NCBI GenBank assembly: GCA_015680685.1
Contig: MNCI01022655.1
Span: 722,050-786,049, forward strand
Source of the DNA: Gnetum montanum
Taxonomy: Eukaryota > Streptophyta > Gnetopsida > Gnetales > Gnetaceae
Length of the DNA: 64,000 nt
Direction: 5' to 3'
Positions within the stretch are counted from its first letter, which is position 1; each line of letters starts with the position of its first letter. A program made the translations under genes and the position numbers. The notes under the pieces are model-generated. The model had not been told where the DNA came from. It saw nothing but the letters and a program-made list of their open reading frames with translations, and did no database searches. Shown one piece after another: positions 1-10,899 of the stretch.

Positions 1-41
1 GGAGGAGGGGGGTGGGGGTGGTGGTGGGGAGGGAGGGAGAT
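1..41. repeat. G-rich simple tract
   Basis: This is an almost pure G/A/T tract dominated by runs of three to six G. It lies where the inner end of the adjacent reverse-oriented LTR should be; sister copies have a six-G run at this point, so the tract may be an expansion of it. It continues off the left edge. A comparable G-rich stretch occurs at 2651-2725. Confidence 0.8.
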
Positions 42-1290
42 GAATAACTTTTCCAAATCAAAATTTATAGCCTTAAAAATCACAACCAAATTTAACATGG
101 TTCCCCAACTTAGGTAGTCCACATTCGGAGGGTAGCTCACTTGCACATCTCCAAACTTTTTTTCTCTAAAATGTGGTTTGAAGGACACCATAACTTGTAC
201 AAGATTTAAGCTCTACTCTAGATTGATTCATGATAATGAATCCTCTCAACCTCGTAAGGTCTTGACAAGCTTAGCATGTGGTTTCTAAGATCCCACAATC
301 TTTACAACATGAGCTCCACTCTAGAGTGTTATGCTACAACACCAATGCTTAATCCCATAGGATCCCAACAAGCATATCAACCCCATAGGGTAATAAAAGA
401 GAAAAAAAAATCACAAAGAAAGAATATAACTAAGTTTTTGATCCTTGTGCTTTGAGGTAAAACTCACTTGACAAATTACAATAGACAAAAGATTGTACAA
501 TGAGGAACAACAATGATTACAATGATTTCTTGATGAATAAAATTGATAGTACATGATGCTTGCACATTTCCCAATGAGAATGAGGTCTTCTTATAGTTAA
601 TATGTTTCCGAAATCACCTTGGAATTCATGCAACAACTAACTAATGATCATTAGGGACATCTTCTCCAAGATTAAGATGTCTTTCTGCATCAAACCTTCA
701 TTTAAGAGAGATGTATTTTCTTTAGGAAAGACATCTTTGTAGAGATGTCTTTAGGAAGACATCTTTCTCACCAGAAATATTTTTGCTATTTTTTAGAGTC
801 GTTTTTGTTTATTTAGTCTTCAACTTGGCCAAGATGTCTTTATCATTAGGGAGACATCTTTCTTTTTTAGTAGATAACTGTTGTTTCTTGAAGATGTCTT
901 TTTTGAAACTTCTTCTTCTTGGCCAAGATGTCTACTATTTCTTGGAGACATCTTTCTTCACTTTGAATTTATTGGTCCTTATCCCTAATCATCGGAGTTT
1001 CATTTTGAAGTCTTCGTTTATTGTCCATGCTCCTTGAACTTCCACATACATTATTGAGACTTTGATGATCTCTTTCTTGTTAGAGCTCTCCTCTTGTCTA
1101 AACTAGTTTGTTCCTTGTCATCAATGTAGGCTTCATCTTGGTCTCCTGAGATATTCATTTTGATATTTCTTTGTAGGTGTCATCTCATCTTCTTCTTGTC
1201 TACAAAGTACTTTTTTCTACAATAACAACAATCACACAAACATTCTTATACTCCATTTTTCTTACAATTTTCACATACCAAAAGGTCAAC
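42..1290 (-). mobile_element. Ty1/copia-type LTR (C/D family), reverse, truncated at window edge
   Basis: The sequence is collinear with the reverse complement of the element D LTRs (45898-46991 and 51421-52478) and with the LTR at 29285-30442. Shared landmarks are the 'gaataactt' start, the 'ggttccccaac' stretch, repeated 'aaggtcttgacaagctta' and 'ctccactctagagtgtt' motifs, and the terminal 'cataccaaaaggtcaac' near 1290, which is the reverse complement of the LTR head. A TATA-like box lies on the minus strand at 590-595. The interior of this element lies left of the window. It contains no gene; the short forward frame at 783-1037 is noise in the U3 array. Confidence 0.85.
675..953. promoter_or_regulatory. 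U3 array of inverted 8-mers AGATGTCT / AGACATCT
   Basis: There are nine exact copies. AGATGTCT is at 675, 743, 832, 892 and 926, and its reverse complement AGACATCT is at 729, 757, 852 and 946, so neighbouring copies can pair as hairpins. In the minus-strand reading of the LTR the array ends about 80 bp upstream of the TATA-like box at 590-595, the position of a U3 enhancer. The 8-mers are seen directly; enhancer function is inference. The same arrangement recurs in the LTRs at 30.1, 36.0, 38.8, 46.2 and 51.7 kb. Confidence 0.75.
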
Positions 1291-2442
1291 CTTTTCTTAT
1301 TGTGTTGTAGATTTTATGGGTAGTATTCACAAACAACTTTGGTTGACCACAACTTTCACATCAAGAATTTGTTTTGTACAAATAAGAGATCAAACATAGT
1401 TAATTCAAATGTTTTGTACATGATGATGTGGTTAAATTTTTCACATGAGGTCATTTAGTTCCTATTTTTGATCCTACAATATAAAACATATAGAAATATT
1501 ATTAAGAAATATAACATAATATAAATGATGAAATCAATTAAAATACATTTATTAGTGATTTAATATTAATTATCATGAACATTATTTATTAGTAAATATT
1601 ACTTATTTAAGGTCTTGATTAGAAACTATTAAATATTATGAATAAAATATAAGATAATTTTAATTCTTCATCTTTATAAAGATTTAGGTAGAAGAAGAAT
1701 TCTCCAAATTTTTTTATGAAAGAAATCTGTTTGTTTCTCCACATTAGCTTTGTGCAAAATTGCATGTTGACAAATATGACTATGCAAAAATGTGTTACTA
1801 TTAACATACGAATTATATGTGGAGAATTTTAAAAGATGACATATTTATAATGTGTAAGAAAGTGTACTAGTTAGTCATTAGATGATTAGTTTACATAGAG
1901 TTATATTCAGGGATGCTTGTTACTATTATCCCTTTTCACTCATGTCACTATCTTGGAAGTGATTGTAGGAAATGTTTAGTTCCCATTATTCTTAAAAAAT
2001 GTTTAAAGAGGCTTTACAAATGTAGAAAAAAATATAAATCTTATCCCAAATATTTATAAAACTTAATAAGAATATCCATGCAAGTGTTTAACCTCTATTA
2101 TAATAATAGTTTTATAGGTACTCATGATAGTTAAGAACTACTCAAAATCATGAATGGAATATTACACGTTAAATTCTAAGAATTAGGTAAGTAAACTTTA
2201 TTTTAGCTAGTATTTTAGTTGATTTAACTTTTGGTATAGGTTATGATGGTAATTTATATTTGGCATACCTTGTTGTGATAGATGGAGCTATGCTAAATCA
2301 TGTATGATGATGAATGCCTAGCATGGTGGTCATGAATGAAGCTAAGGAAAACTCTTTGGATGATGGAAGCAAAACATATAGCTAACATAATACTTTATAA
2401 GAACTTAAGATGAATATTATAGTATCATATTATCTAACAACG
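1291..2442. other. AT-rich stretch, nothing recognised
   Basis: No coding pattern, LTR end or clear repeat is visible. The small reverse frame at 1619-1807 has no supporting features and is taken as chance. Confidence 0.6.
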
Positions 2443-2580
2443 AGGTGTTAGCCTAGTGGTATAGGGCTTGGCCTAGTAACCCCAAGTCACAAGTTTAATT
2501 CTACTAGGTAGCACTGAGTTATAAATTTTTATAAATCTTAGGGTGTACCTATGTTTCAAGTATTTTGGATTCCAACATCC
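2443..2580 (+). mobile_element. tRNA-derived SINE copy 1
   Basis: The head resembles a tRNA gene with pol III internal promoters: an A-box-like 'TTAGCCTAGTGGT' at its start and a B-box-like 'AGTTTAATTCTA' about 45 bp on (consensus GGTTCGANTCC with C-to-T decay). A conserved tail follows ('cttagggtgtacctatgtttca') and ends in 'ttccaacatcc'. The same head-and-tail unit recurs at 3072, 3408, 3802 (reverse) and 4118 (reverse). Confidence 0.75.
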
Positions 2581-2650
2581 TAACTTTAATATTATAAACC
2601 ACATGCTCTAACTAAGTGAATAATGCCTTACTAATTGTCAAATCTATTTG

Positions 2651-2725
2651 TGGTGGGGGAGGGGTAGCAATGGTGAGGGGTGGAGGGGGTGGTGTGATAG
2701 GGATGTGTCGGGGGAGGTGGCAGAT
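2651..2725. repeat. G-rich tract (potential G-quadruplex)
   Basis: Many runs of three to five G occur within 75 bases ('ggtgggggaggggtag', 'ggtggagggggtgg', 'cgggggaggtgg'). It sits between SINE copies and could fold as a quadruplex; nothing indicates a role. Confidence 0.6.
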
Positions 2726-2730
2726 GGGTG

Positions 2731-2895
2731 ATATTAGAACTCAAAAGAATGGCTATAAGTACACCCCAAGACATATATTCAATGGAGTCTTTAGAAGATT
2801 TATATAGGAATATAATGATACCTTAAGCATGACTCAAACTAGCAACACCTTGCCTAACAAGGTAAGGACCTAACCACTTGACTAACCTATTATGG
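2731..2895 (-). mobile_element. tRNA-derived SINE, reverse, with a different head
   Basis: On the minus strand there is an A-box-like 'TTAGTCAAGTGGTTAGG', then a B-box-like 'AGTTTGAGTCATG', and finally a body that shares 'cttggggtgtac' and 'gagttctaa' with the tail of the neighbouring SINEs. The tRNA-like head differs from the other five copies, so this is either a second subfamily or a chimera sharing one tail. Confidence 0.55.
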
Positions 2896-3071
2896 GCTAT
2901 CAAAACTATTTAACTACTATATGTATCCTAGGAAATATAGCCAACATAGTACTTTGAAAGAGCATTATCATCATCATCCTAGCTTTATTCAACCAAAATG
3001 AAATCAATTGTAGCACTTTAATAGAATATATACAAAATATAACAATGTCATATTAGCATACTTGAAATAAT

Positions 3072-3212
3072 AAGGTGTTAGCCTAGTAGTATGAGTCTTG
3101 GCCTCAAAACCCCAAGTCGTGAGTTTTGATTCTACTAGGTAGCATTAAGTTATAAACTTCTATAACTCTTGGGATGTATCTATGTTTTACTTATTTCAGG
3201 TTCTAACACACC
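3072..3212 (+). mobile_element. tRNA-derived SINE copy 2
   Basis: It has the same organisation as 2443-2580: 'aggtgttagcctagtagtat' with the A-box, 'gttttgattctactagg' with the B-box, then 'cttgggatgtatctatgttttact' split by point changes. It differs from copy 1 at scattered sites, which marks an independent old insertion. Confidence 0.75.
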
Positions 3213-3407
3213 CATATTAGCATACTTTTTGGAATTAAATCTATAACTTAGAAACCATGAGCTTCATTCTTTAACCAAGTAAGCAATTCCTCACTAATGT
3301 GCTAGGTAATCTATCAATTATAGGATGATTTGAATCATTAAAATTGAATCAAAATTATACGTATACAAAATATCCAAAGTTATAAAATTAAAATTGAAAA
3401 TTTTAAT

Positions 3408-3546
3408 AAGGTGTTAACCTAGTAGTATAGGTCTTGGCCTAGTAACCCAAGGTCACAAGTTTGATTCTACTAGGTAGCACTGAGTTATAAACTTCTATAA
3501 ATCTTGGGGTGTACCTATGTTTCACTTATTTCAATTTCAACATCCA
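3408..3546 (+). mobile_element. tRNA-derived SINE copy 3
   Basis: The A-box region 'gtgttaacctagtagtatag', the B-box-like 'gtttgattctactagg' and the tail 'cttggggtgtacctatg' are all present. It is the best preserved copy for comparing head and tail. Confidence 0.78.
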
Positions 3547-3801
3547 CCAAACTAAAATTGAAATTTTATGATGTTTGTAGACCTTCTAAATATGTGTTTT
3601 GATGTTTTCAAAAATCAAAACATACAATGATTTTTGAAAGCATCAATAATAAATTTAACAAATATTATTGGTAACATTTGAAATAAATTAACCAAATTTG
3701 TAACTATAACATCCTACTTAAATTTAATGTGCTTAAATCTAAATGAAGTTAAGAAGGTTCAATAGCTTATTTTACATTTTATAATTAAAATCTACTTATG
3801 G

Positions 3802-3934
3802 GGATGTTGGAACTTGAAATAAGTGAAAAATAGGTACACCCCAAGATTTATAGAAGTTTATAACTCAATGCTACCTAGTGGAATCAAACTTGTGACCTGG
3901 GGTTACTAGGCCAAGATTTGTACCACTAGGCTAA
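3802..3934 (-). mobile_element. tRNA-derived SINE copy 4, reverse
   Basis: This is the reverse complement of the family. The tail 'taggtacaccccaagattta' comes first, then a B-box complement ('ggaatcaaactt'), then the A-box complement ('accactaggctaa'). It lies inside the first unit of the 313-bp duplication. Confidence 0.75.
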
Positions 3935-4117
3935 TTAGAATCTATTAAGAAGATAGGGTAACAAATATCATCATCATTATCCTAGCCTTGTCCCCAAAAA
4001 AATGAGGTTAGCTATATGAGATCTCTTTCACCATTTACATTTATAAAGAGTAATTTAGATGAAGTTATGAAGGTTTAATAGGTTTTGTTACATTCTGTTA
4101 ATTAAAATCTACTAAGG

Positions 4118-4245
4118 AGGGTGTTGGAACCCAAAATAAGTAAAACATAGGTGCACCCCAATATTTATAGAAGTTTATAACTTAGTTCTACTTAGTGTAA
4201 CCAACCCTATGGTTACCAGGCCAAGACTTGTACCACTAGGCTAAT
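4118..4245 (-). mobile_element. tRNA-derived SINE copy 5, reverse
   Basis: This is the duplicated partner of 3802-3934, with more changes in the B-box region ('gtgtaaccaaccc'). The A-box complement 'accactaggctaa' is intact. Its position within the second duplication unit shows it was copied by duplication and not by a new insertion. Confidence 0.72.
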
Positions 4246-4365
4246 TAGAATCTACTAAGAAGATAGGGTAACAAATATTATCATGATTATCCTAGCCTTG
4301 TCCCAACAAAATGAGGTTAGCTACATAAGATCTCGTTTATCATTTACATCTATAAAGATAAGGTA

Positions 4366-4857
4366 ATAAATATGTATGCATGAATTTATGTTTTAAGAAT
4401 ATTTTGAAAATTAGTAATAAACTTTAAACCTTTTAAATATGTTTGATGATAATTAAACTTTTAAAAAATATGTTTTGGGAAAAATGGAACCTAGTAAGAA
4501 AAGGGAATATTATACCAAGAAATGCTATCTTTGAGTTTATCTTCTTAAGTGTGTTTACGTAAGAAAAATTCATGGTTGATTATTAGTTAAGTACTTAGCC
4601 ATCCACTTAACTTAAAAAGTAATACCTTGCTTGTAGAATTTAAATAATCTTAATCCTTCATCCTCTTTGTTGGAGATACAAATATTTTAGGATACAAGAA
4701 TTAAAAAAAAATAAGAGACATGCATGGAATTATGGGAATTATAGCAAAACTAGGTAAAAGGACAAAATCTCAGGTTGTCATAAGATAGTCTCTAAGCTAT
4801 TCAAGAAAAGTCAATTATAACTACAGTAATTATGGGATGAACTTTGGCCCATTCATG
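4366..4857. other. AT-rich stretch, nothing recognised
   Basis: No gene, LTR terminus or repeat unit could be supported here. It may hold the 5' part of the element whose decayed coding region starts near 4858. Confidence 0.5.
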
Positions 4858-7330
4858 GAATTTTTTCTGGAAGCAACAAAGATGCAAATCCAAGCATCAA
4901 TGCTATGGCAAATCCTTTTAGATAGTGGTGAGTGGTAGCTTGGGGGAACTTACTAGTTTAGGTACAATAAGGAAGGGGGAACCATAGTCAACATTAGAGG
5001 AGTCTCAATCTCATTCTTAATTAAGGCAATAGATGAAGCTCTCAACATGCCCAATGAAGGGGCAAAGGTAGCACACTTGTCCACTAGATTAGATGCTAAA
5101 ACTAGGAAACTATGGCTAAAATAAACATATGGTAAAGAGGATAATGAATACAATGAATTAATTCTAGAGGAAAAAATCTATTTTAAAATTGACACATACC
5201 ACTTATTTCCAAAAAAAGGACTAAGTAGACTATCCAATTATGCAACTAGAAGAAGTGTGGTCCTAATGGAAAAATACAACACTAATCTTACACAACTCTA
5301 ATTCATGGAGATCTAGAGGCAATTTGAAGAAAGGAAGGTAGGGAAGAAAATGCTTCCATTTTCACCTTATTAGGAAGTTGTGCAAGTGATTCAGATTCTT
5401 GGGGTACATTAATGACATACCTAGGAAGGCCCAAAATGCTTCATATGTTGAACTGCTCAAACTAGCATGACCCAGGAAAGACTAGGGTGAGGAACAAGTT
5501 GGCATTGGAGAAACCACACAGATTGAACAACAATAGTAAGTAGAACCCAATGGCTAGCAATAACAAGAACAAGAACATCAGCAACAGTAAGTCCCATCAC
5601 CATCGTTGCAAGATTATAGATTGCCAATGAGTCATCTACAATAGATTACATAGACCATTAGCTATGGAACAAGGGAGGAAGCCAACTTATATAGAGTTAT
5701 AGATAATGCCATATAACCCACAGTTTCTACTAATCATGTGAGTGGATAGATCTCACTATAGTAAGGAGGAGGGGACTAGTGGTCACAAAAGATCTTTGGA
5801 AACACTGCATCATTCCAAGTGGTGCTAGAGATAGGAGAAGGAGCCATTGTCATGGTAATGCAACATCAAGATGCAGTAGGAGTAGTAGAGGTTATCACAG
5901 ATCACATTAAAGAATACTTCAATGTACTTGTTGTGCCACTAAGATCTAACTAGATTCAAGGATGCTTGGATGTTAGCCAAAACCTCAATGACTCATGTTG
6001 ACCATGAAGATGTGCTTGACTGACTACTGCAGATTGGATAAGTGATGACAACAGTTTTTGACATCCCAAGTGATGTCACTATAGTGTAGTAAAAAAAATT
6101 ACTACCAAAGGTAAACTAGTCATGGCAGAGACCAAGGTGGAGCATCTAGAAGCTAAAATTCTGAAATAGTAAGAAGAGCTTGTGATCTTGAGGGCTAAAT
6201 GTAAAGACCCAACTTAATTCATTACACTTGACTAGATGGAGCAATGTAAGATAGAGTTGATAAATTTCCAAATTGAATAGAATAAATAGATGGAGAACAA
6301 GAAGGAGAAAGTGGTGTGGAATGCCTTAGTAGCAAAACCCAGATTTATGCACATGCTAAGGAACTCACTGTAGCCCAAGAAGAAAACAAATAGCTTGTTA
6401 CAAAAAATATGTGGTTGACCACAATGAAAAAGTAGAAGAATATCCTAGAAGAAAGCATCCACTAGTTAAGAGAATAATTGGTGAGGGTCAATCAAGACAT
6501 GAGCCACCTCGCACGAGAAAATAAAATCCTCTTTATGGAGGAGTTATGCATCATTCGCTAGAAATCACCACATGGTAGAACATGGCAAAGAAACATGAGA
6601 GGCTTAAAAAACTCTTCTATGATTAGGTGGGCATGTACAAGTAGATCAATGAAAAGGAGATCTAGATGGCCAAAGCTAGAATAAGTTCCACATTAAGACA
6701 AAATCCTGACTGGTAGCCCATCTTGGATAGCTATGCCCATGCTCACTAGGTGGAAGTAAAGAAAAAAGACTTGCAGATTAAGGATTTGAAAGAGTACATG
6801 GGATTTGCTAACCTTTGTTATGCTAACTTGGCCATGTTAATAGTAGGTAGACCTAGAAATGAACTGGAACAATGAGTAGTAGCCACATATGCCTTGTAGG
6901 AGAAAGAGTTTATAGATCGTAAAGATGGTTTACAAAAACTTTAGGTGGAAAACTCTGAACTAGAAGTAGTAAAGGTTGGCTACTAGGGGCAAAATGATGT
7001 AGTAGCAAGCCTGGCCAGAAGATTTTCAAATTACCATGAATTAAGAGAAACGGCCAGAGCTTTGGAAGAAGAAAGAAGATAGTTTGTGGCATGGTATGTT
7101 AAAGCTAATCAAATCTTTTTGCAGTTGCCATGCACATGGGATGTACCTGCTCCATCACACATTGCACAATAAGCATGGATGGTACATGATCCAAGAATGG
7201 AGGAAGAAAAGCTTCAAGCACTCCTAAATAGACATAAATTCTAGAAGCCTAACAAGAAGTGAAAGCAACCGATGGAGGAGCCACCGTCACCAGGAACTAC
7301 CTAGGCTACATCAAGCTTCATCTAGATGTT
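4858..7330 (+). pseudogene. Decayed coiled-coil/Q-rich protein of an unclassified LTR element
   Basis: Conceptual translation gives long stop-interrupted coding blocks. From 4858 one frame reads 'SISFLIKAIDEALNMPNEG', 'RLDAKTRKLWLK' and 'LSNYATRRSVVLMEKY'. A shifted frame from about 5360 holds a Gln-rich patch (5520-5620) and then a charged, probably coiled-coil C-terminal region ('RETARALEEERR', 'RMEEEKLQALLNRHKF') ending near 7320. Stops are mostly TAG/TAA at positions that suit Gln. No reverse transcriptase, protease or zinc knuckle was seen. A polypurine tract and LTR start follow at 7501-7512, so this is probably the main gene of a pol-less LTR element. Its family is not recognised. Confidence 0.5.
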
Positions 7331-7500
7331 CTTTTTTTGTTAAAAGTTATCATGTCATATCTTGTGTCATTTTTGTAAAACACCTTTATGACATTCAAGA
7401 TTCATGTATATAGTAGTTAGTGTCATGTAAATCTACCTCCTAATTTTGTAAGGAACTCTATCCTCATTTTGTTTTAACTTAATGACAAGTTTTTAGTCAG

Positions 7501-7511
7501 TTGTGGGGGTA
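7501..7511 (+). other. Polypurine tract before LTR
   Basis: 'TTGTGGGGGTA' stands directly before 'TGATAAATC', a TG-type LTR start. The reverse-strand tract of element B ('TTATGGGGGTA' before 'TGATGAG') is nearly the same, which points to a related plus-strand priming signal and so a related element group. Confidence 0.65.
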
Positions 7512-8100
7512 TGATAAATCACATTTTACAATGGCTACAATATTGGACATTCAATATCAGAGCCATGATGTTGCATATCCAGTATCGTGGAACATGTGCT
7601 TGCCTATAAATGCAACACTTAGGCACATGATCCGAGACATAATTCAATCAACCTGTACTGAAACTCTTGCAATTTGATTTCGTAGCTTAGCGATAGAGTG
7701 AATGCCCATAGTGTGGTGTTGAGAAATTATCCAAAATCCCTATTTAAGTGAAGTGTACTTGGGCACATTTCATGACAAAAATAAAGATCAAGATTTCTTT
7801 CCATCATTGTAGCATCCACTTAGTTTTACTGTTTCACTTAGCATAGTTTTTACTATTTTCTTAGCTTAATCATTTACATTATTAAGTACTTTCCTTGTTC
7901 ATTAGTAAAGTGGAATGAGTACGATTGGTTTTGAGCATTAAGTGTAATCATTTGGTAACCCACTAGTGGTTTCACTTGATTCACTCAGTAGTGAACTCAC
8001 TTGGTAATCCTAGTAATGGTTACATGTGCCTGAGGCATGTACGGAAAGCTAGGAACAAATACTCATCACTCTAGGCTATAGTAGATTATTTTACTATTTT
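7512..8100 (+). mobile_element. LTR start of the 4.9-7.3 kb element (end not found)
   Basis: The LTR begins TGATAAATCA right after the polypurine tract. A TATA-like 'CCTATAAATGC' lies at about 7607-7617, only about 95 bp into the LTR, as in element B. Like B it carries 'caatattg' and 'agtatcg' motifs near the head. The downstream end could not be placed and the boundary at about 8100 is nominal. No matching 5' LTR was found. Confidence 0.5.
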
Positions 8101-8630
8101 CCTTAGACTTAGAACTATTTTCACACTTACCATCATAGCTAGGAGATATGGCCTACCAACATTAATATATCATACACCTCACTGAGCGCTAAACCATACA
8201 AATAGATTATACCAGCTTCACGTGGGAAGACAACTATCTTGAACTTGAACCAATTACTAGCATAATATCATTGCCTCATCCACAAATTATGATCATGCTT
8301 TGCATGAACACTTGTTTCTTATATGGTTGGGTGGTTGAGTACTCCATTGCTCGTTAATCACTTTGCACTTTATTTAAACAAATAGTTAGACCATGAATAA
8401 TAATAGTTTTGATAACTATTTTTGAGATGAATATGCTATCTACTTGTAATAATTGCCTCCATAATTTTTGTATCTTTTCAATTGACTCATCTATCTCATT
8501 TTCCTCTAATTCTTCATCTTATATCGATTCCTCTTCCATGATTGGATCTTCAATAGGATGGGGATCATGATCAACTTTCTTTTCCACATAGTGGCTTATT
8601 ACAAGGGTTTGAATATGTCTTCCACTTGAA
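8101..8630 (-). other. Interior of a reverse-oriented LTR element, unrecognised
   Basis: This stretch lies downstream (minus strand) of the iMet primer site at 8631-8653, so it should be the 5' leader and start of the gene region of that element. Minus-strand translation gives fragments rich in acidic residues around 8460-8560, but no domain could be named. The left end runs into the LTR beginning at 7512 and the junction was not resolved. Confidence 0.35.
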
Positions 8631-8653
8631 CCAAAACCTTGGCTCTAATACTA
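8631..8653 (-). other. Primer-binding site, initiator-tRNA-Met type
   Basis: The minus strand reads TAGTATTAGAGCCAAGG and onward. It matches the plant iMet primer site (TGGTATCAGAGCCATGG...) over about 23 positions with four differences, three of them transitions. Two bases ('CT' on the minus strand) separate it from the LTR end GTTACA. This fixes an LTR to the right and a gene region to the left. Confidence 0.75.
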
Positions 8654-8655
8654 AG

Positions 8656-10200
8656 TGTAACGACACTACTTTGGATAAGTATTGCTTAGCATGATTCTTG
8701 AGTTCTAAAATGGCCAAGAGTGGAATCAAGATGGACTATACCTTAACAATCCAAACACTTGCGAGTATACATAAGTGTACAACAGTTAGTCTAGAGGATC
8801 ATAGCGTAGCAAGTGCACCTCAAGTAATTATAAAAGCAACAGGACCAGCAAGATGTGCATACATGTACAATTGTAGAAAGAGCGATATCGTACAACTAAG
8901 ACATAATATTCCTTAAGAAAGGTAAGACACATTCCTACTCTAACACATCTAGCTCTAAACCCTACTTCATAGAGAATGGTGATGGCTTAAGCATTAGAGC
9001 CAAAGCTCCTCTGCAAACCTACATATCCTTGTAACATAGTAGATAAGGAATTAGGGCCATGTAGTTCTTTAGATGATGGTTAATGATAGGGGTCCCGCAG
9101 GTTTGACCAATAGGATTATATCATATGAAATGCAATGCAATCCAGTTGCAAGCTTCAAAGATGATGTTGAGTAGATTACCAAGAACACTTATCTATATCA
9201 TTGCATTCAAGAAATACAAAAGATATTATAATAAATATGATACAATAAATACATGTGTTACCATGGTGGAAGATAGAGAAAGTATTTATAATTTTATGTT
9301 TTATGATTTTTATGGATTTTATAAGTATAATGAACAAGCAACAATAAATACTAACACATCACAATCCCTCCTGGGAATAGGTGCAATGCTTATGTTGCAA
9401 TCCCTATTAGGGATAGGTGCAACACCATATATGAAAATCAATAAATAGTTCTTAGTCACAAATTTGATGGCCCAAAACTATGTTGTACAATTATAACCTT
9501 CTTAGGCAAGGACAAATCATCGTAGCTCAATAAAAAAGGAAATTAAATAAATATTTTTATTATTTTTATGTTTAATACATCAATGCTAGAATAAGGGAAA
9601 ATCATGAACTTTATTCATTGTACAAACACTGGACTTCACATTGATCAAACGATTTTGGGCTATATAAGCAAGGTAGTGTTGATATAGAGCCTAGCTATAC
9701 TTGTAAAAGAGATGACTCAAAATACACATAAACAAGGAAGGAAATCAACTTACCTAATGGAGAAAGAGCTCTTCACATGGACTAGATGCCAAAAACCCAA
9801 ATGAAATCAAAGTTATTCATTAGATATGTGTAAGAGCTCAACCTAGGTATTTATAGTTTTTGCATGGAAATGGAGGAGGTTTGTCAATGCTTGTACCTCA
9901 ACGGAGATACATCAATGCATCCCTAGCCAATTTGAATACACTTTCGACACTTTGTCCCAAACTTGAGCAATTAGGGGGATGCATTGATGTAAGGTAGTCA
10001 ACACACCGCATACCACCTACACACCTCGACCCCACCTCCATCTCTTCCCTCCTTGCTTTCCTGCTTCCCCCTTCCAGTTGCAGATTAGAATTTGCATAAT
10101 GGATCCCAAGTGAAAGTTGGGACTTGAGGAAGCATGTTGGAGGGACCATAGGAGATCTGAATGAAGCTAAGATCATCCTAAGGAGATTGGAATGATGCAC
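8656..10200 (-). mobile_element. 5' LTR of a reverse iMet-primed element (outer end approximate)
   Basis: In the plus-strand reading the LTR begins TGTAACGACAC next to the primer site. The minus strand has a TATA-like 'ACTATAAATACC' near 9847-9858. A 36-bp imperfect tandem ('caatccct..ataggtgcaa') sits at 9362-9424. The outer end was not located, and 10200 is placed before the change to less repetitive sequence. Small open frames in this interval have no gene features. Confidence 0.5.
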
Positions 10201-10899
10201 ACAACCTCAAAGTGCGACATATGACATATGGGCCTAGGGTGCATCTTGGAAGACCAAGAACCTCCACCAGGCACACTATACTATAAACATAGGACACATG
10301 AAACACTACCCAAATCTAGCACTTACAATAGACATACAAAATGGCACTGGATGCCTTATTAGTTAAGATAACATGGAACCCATAAGGATCTCCACACTCT
10401 TGTTTTGAAAGGGAAGTAACTTGAACTAACGACAAAGCATACTCTCTACGCATAATAAAATTGCATATCTTTATTTACTAAAAAACATTGTCATTTACAT
10501 ATTAATTGAAAATAAACTTAAAAAAAATTAAGAAGATGCATTCCTTCTATATATAAATAGAGGTTTATTACTTAATATGTCCAAAGGTTCAATTCACCAC
10601 ATTGCTCTTAAGTTTATCCTCTTTACCCACTTAACAGCCTGGTCGTTGACTTGCAATGATGTCTTTACCTAAAATTTGTAATGCTGTTCGTTGAGGTTGC
10701 AATGATGGTTTAGCCAAATTAGTGATTTGGCTTTTCAAGTGGATTGCTTTGAGTGCCTTACGTTGAATTTGTACCGGTCACCAACTCCGTAAACTAAGGT
10801 AGTCTGTGTCCTGGTAACTGTAAAGATCCTCGAGAGTTTTCGGCAGGCGCCTTGAAGTCAACGCTCGTGGGTATATTTTGACTTTGCAGCAGCAAAGAT

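Larger units (their letters stand above)
3740..4365. repeat. ~313-bp tandem duplication carrying a SINE
   Basis: Two collinear units align. 'gaagtt..gaaggtt' occurs at 3745 and 4061, a reverse SINE at 3802 and 4118, and 'agatagggtaacaaatat' at 3951 and 4261, giving a period of 310-316 bp. Both units also hold 'atcctagccttgtcc..aatgaggttagcta', a stretch resembling motifs seen in other plant retroposon 3' regions (from memory, unverified). The duplication happened after the SINE had inserted. Confidence 0.75.

Noticed and set aside
675-953. CRISPR-like array
   Set aside because: Repeats are only 8 bp, alternate orientation, have variable spacing and lie in a retrotransposon LTR of a plant genome.
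2443-3546. Functional tRNA genes
   Set aside because: A- and B-boxes are present, but the sequences lack a foldable full cloverleaf, recur with a long non-tRNA tail and are diverged; SINE is the better call.
7512-9121. LTR spanning 7512-9121 (TGATAAATC to GATTATATCA)
   Set aside because: A clear reverse iMet primer site and a new LTR start at 8631-8656 interrupt it, so the apparent end match is likely chance.
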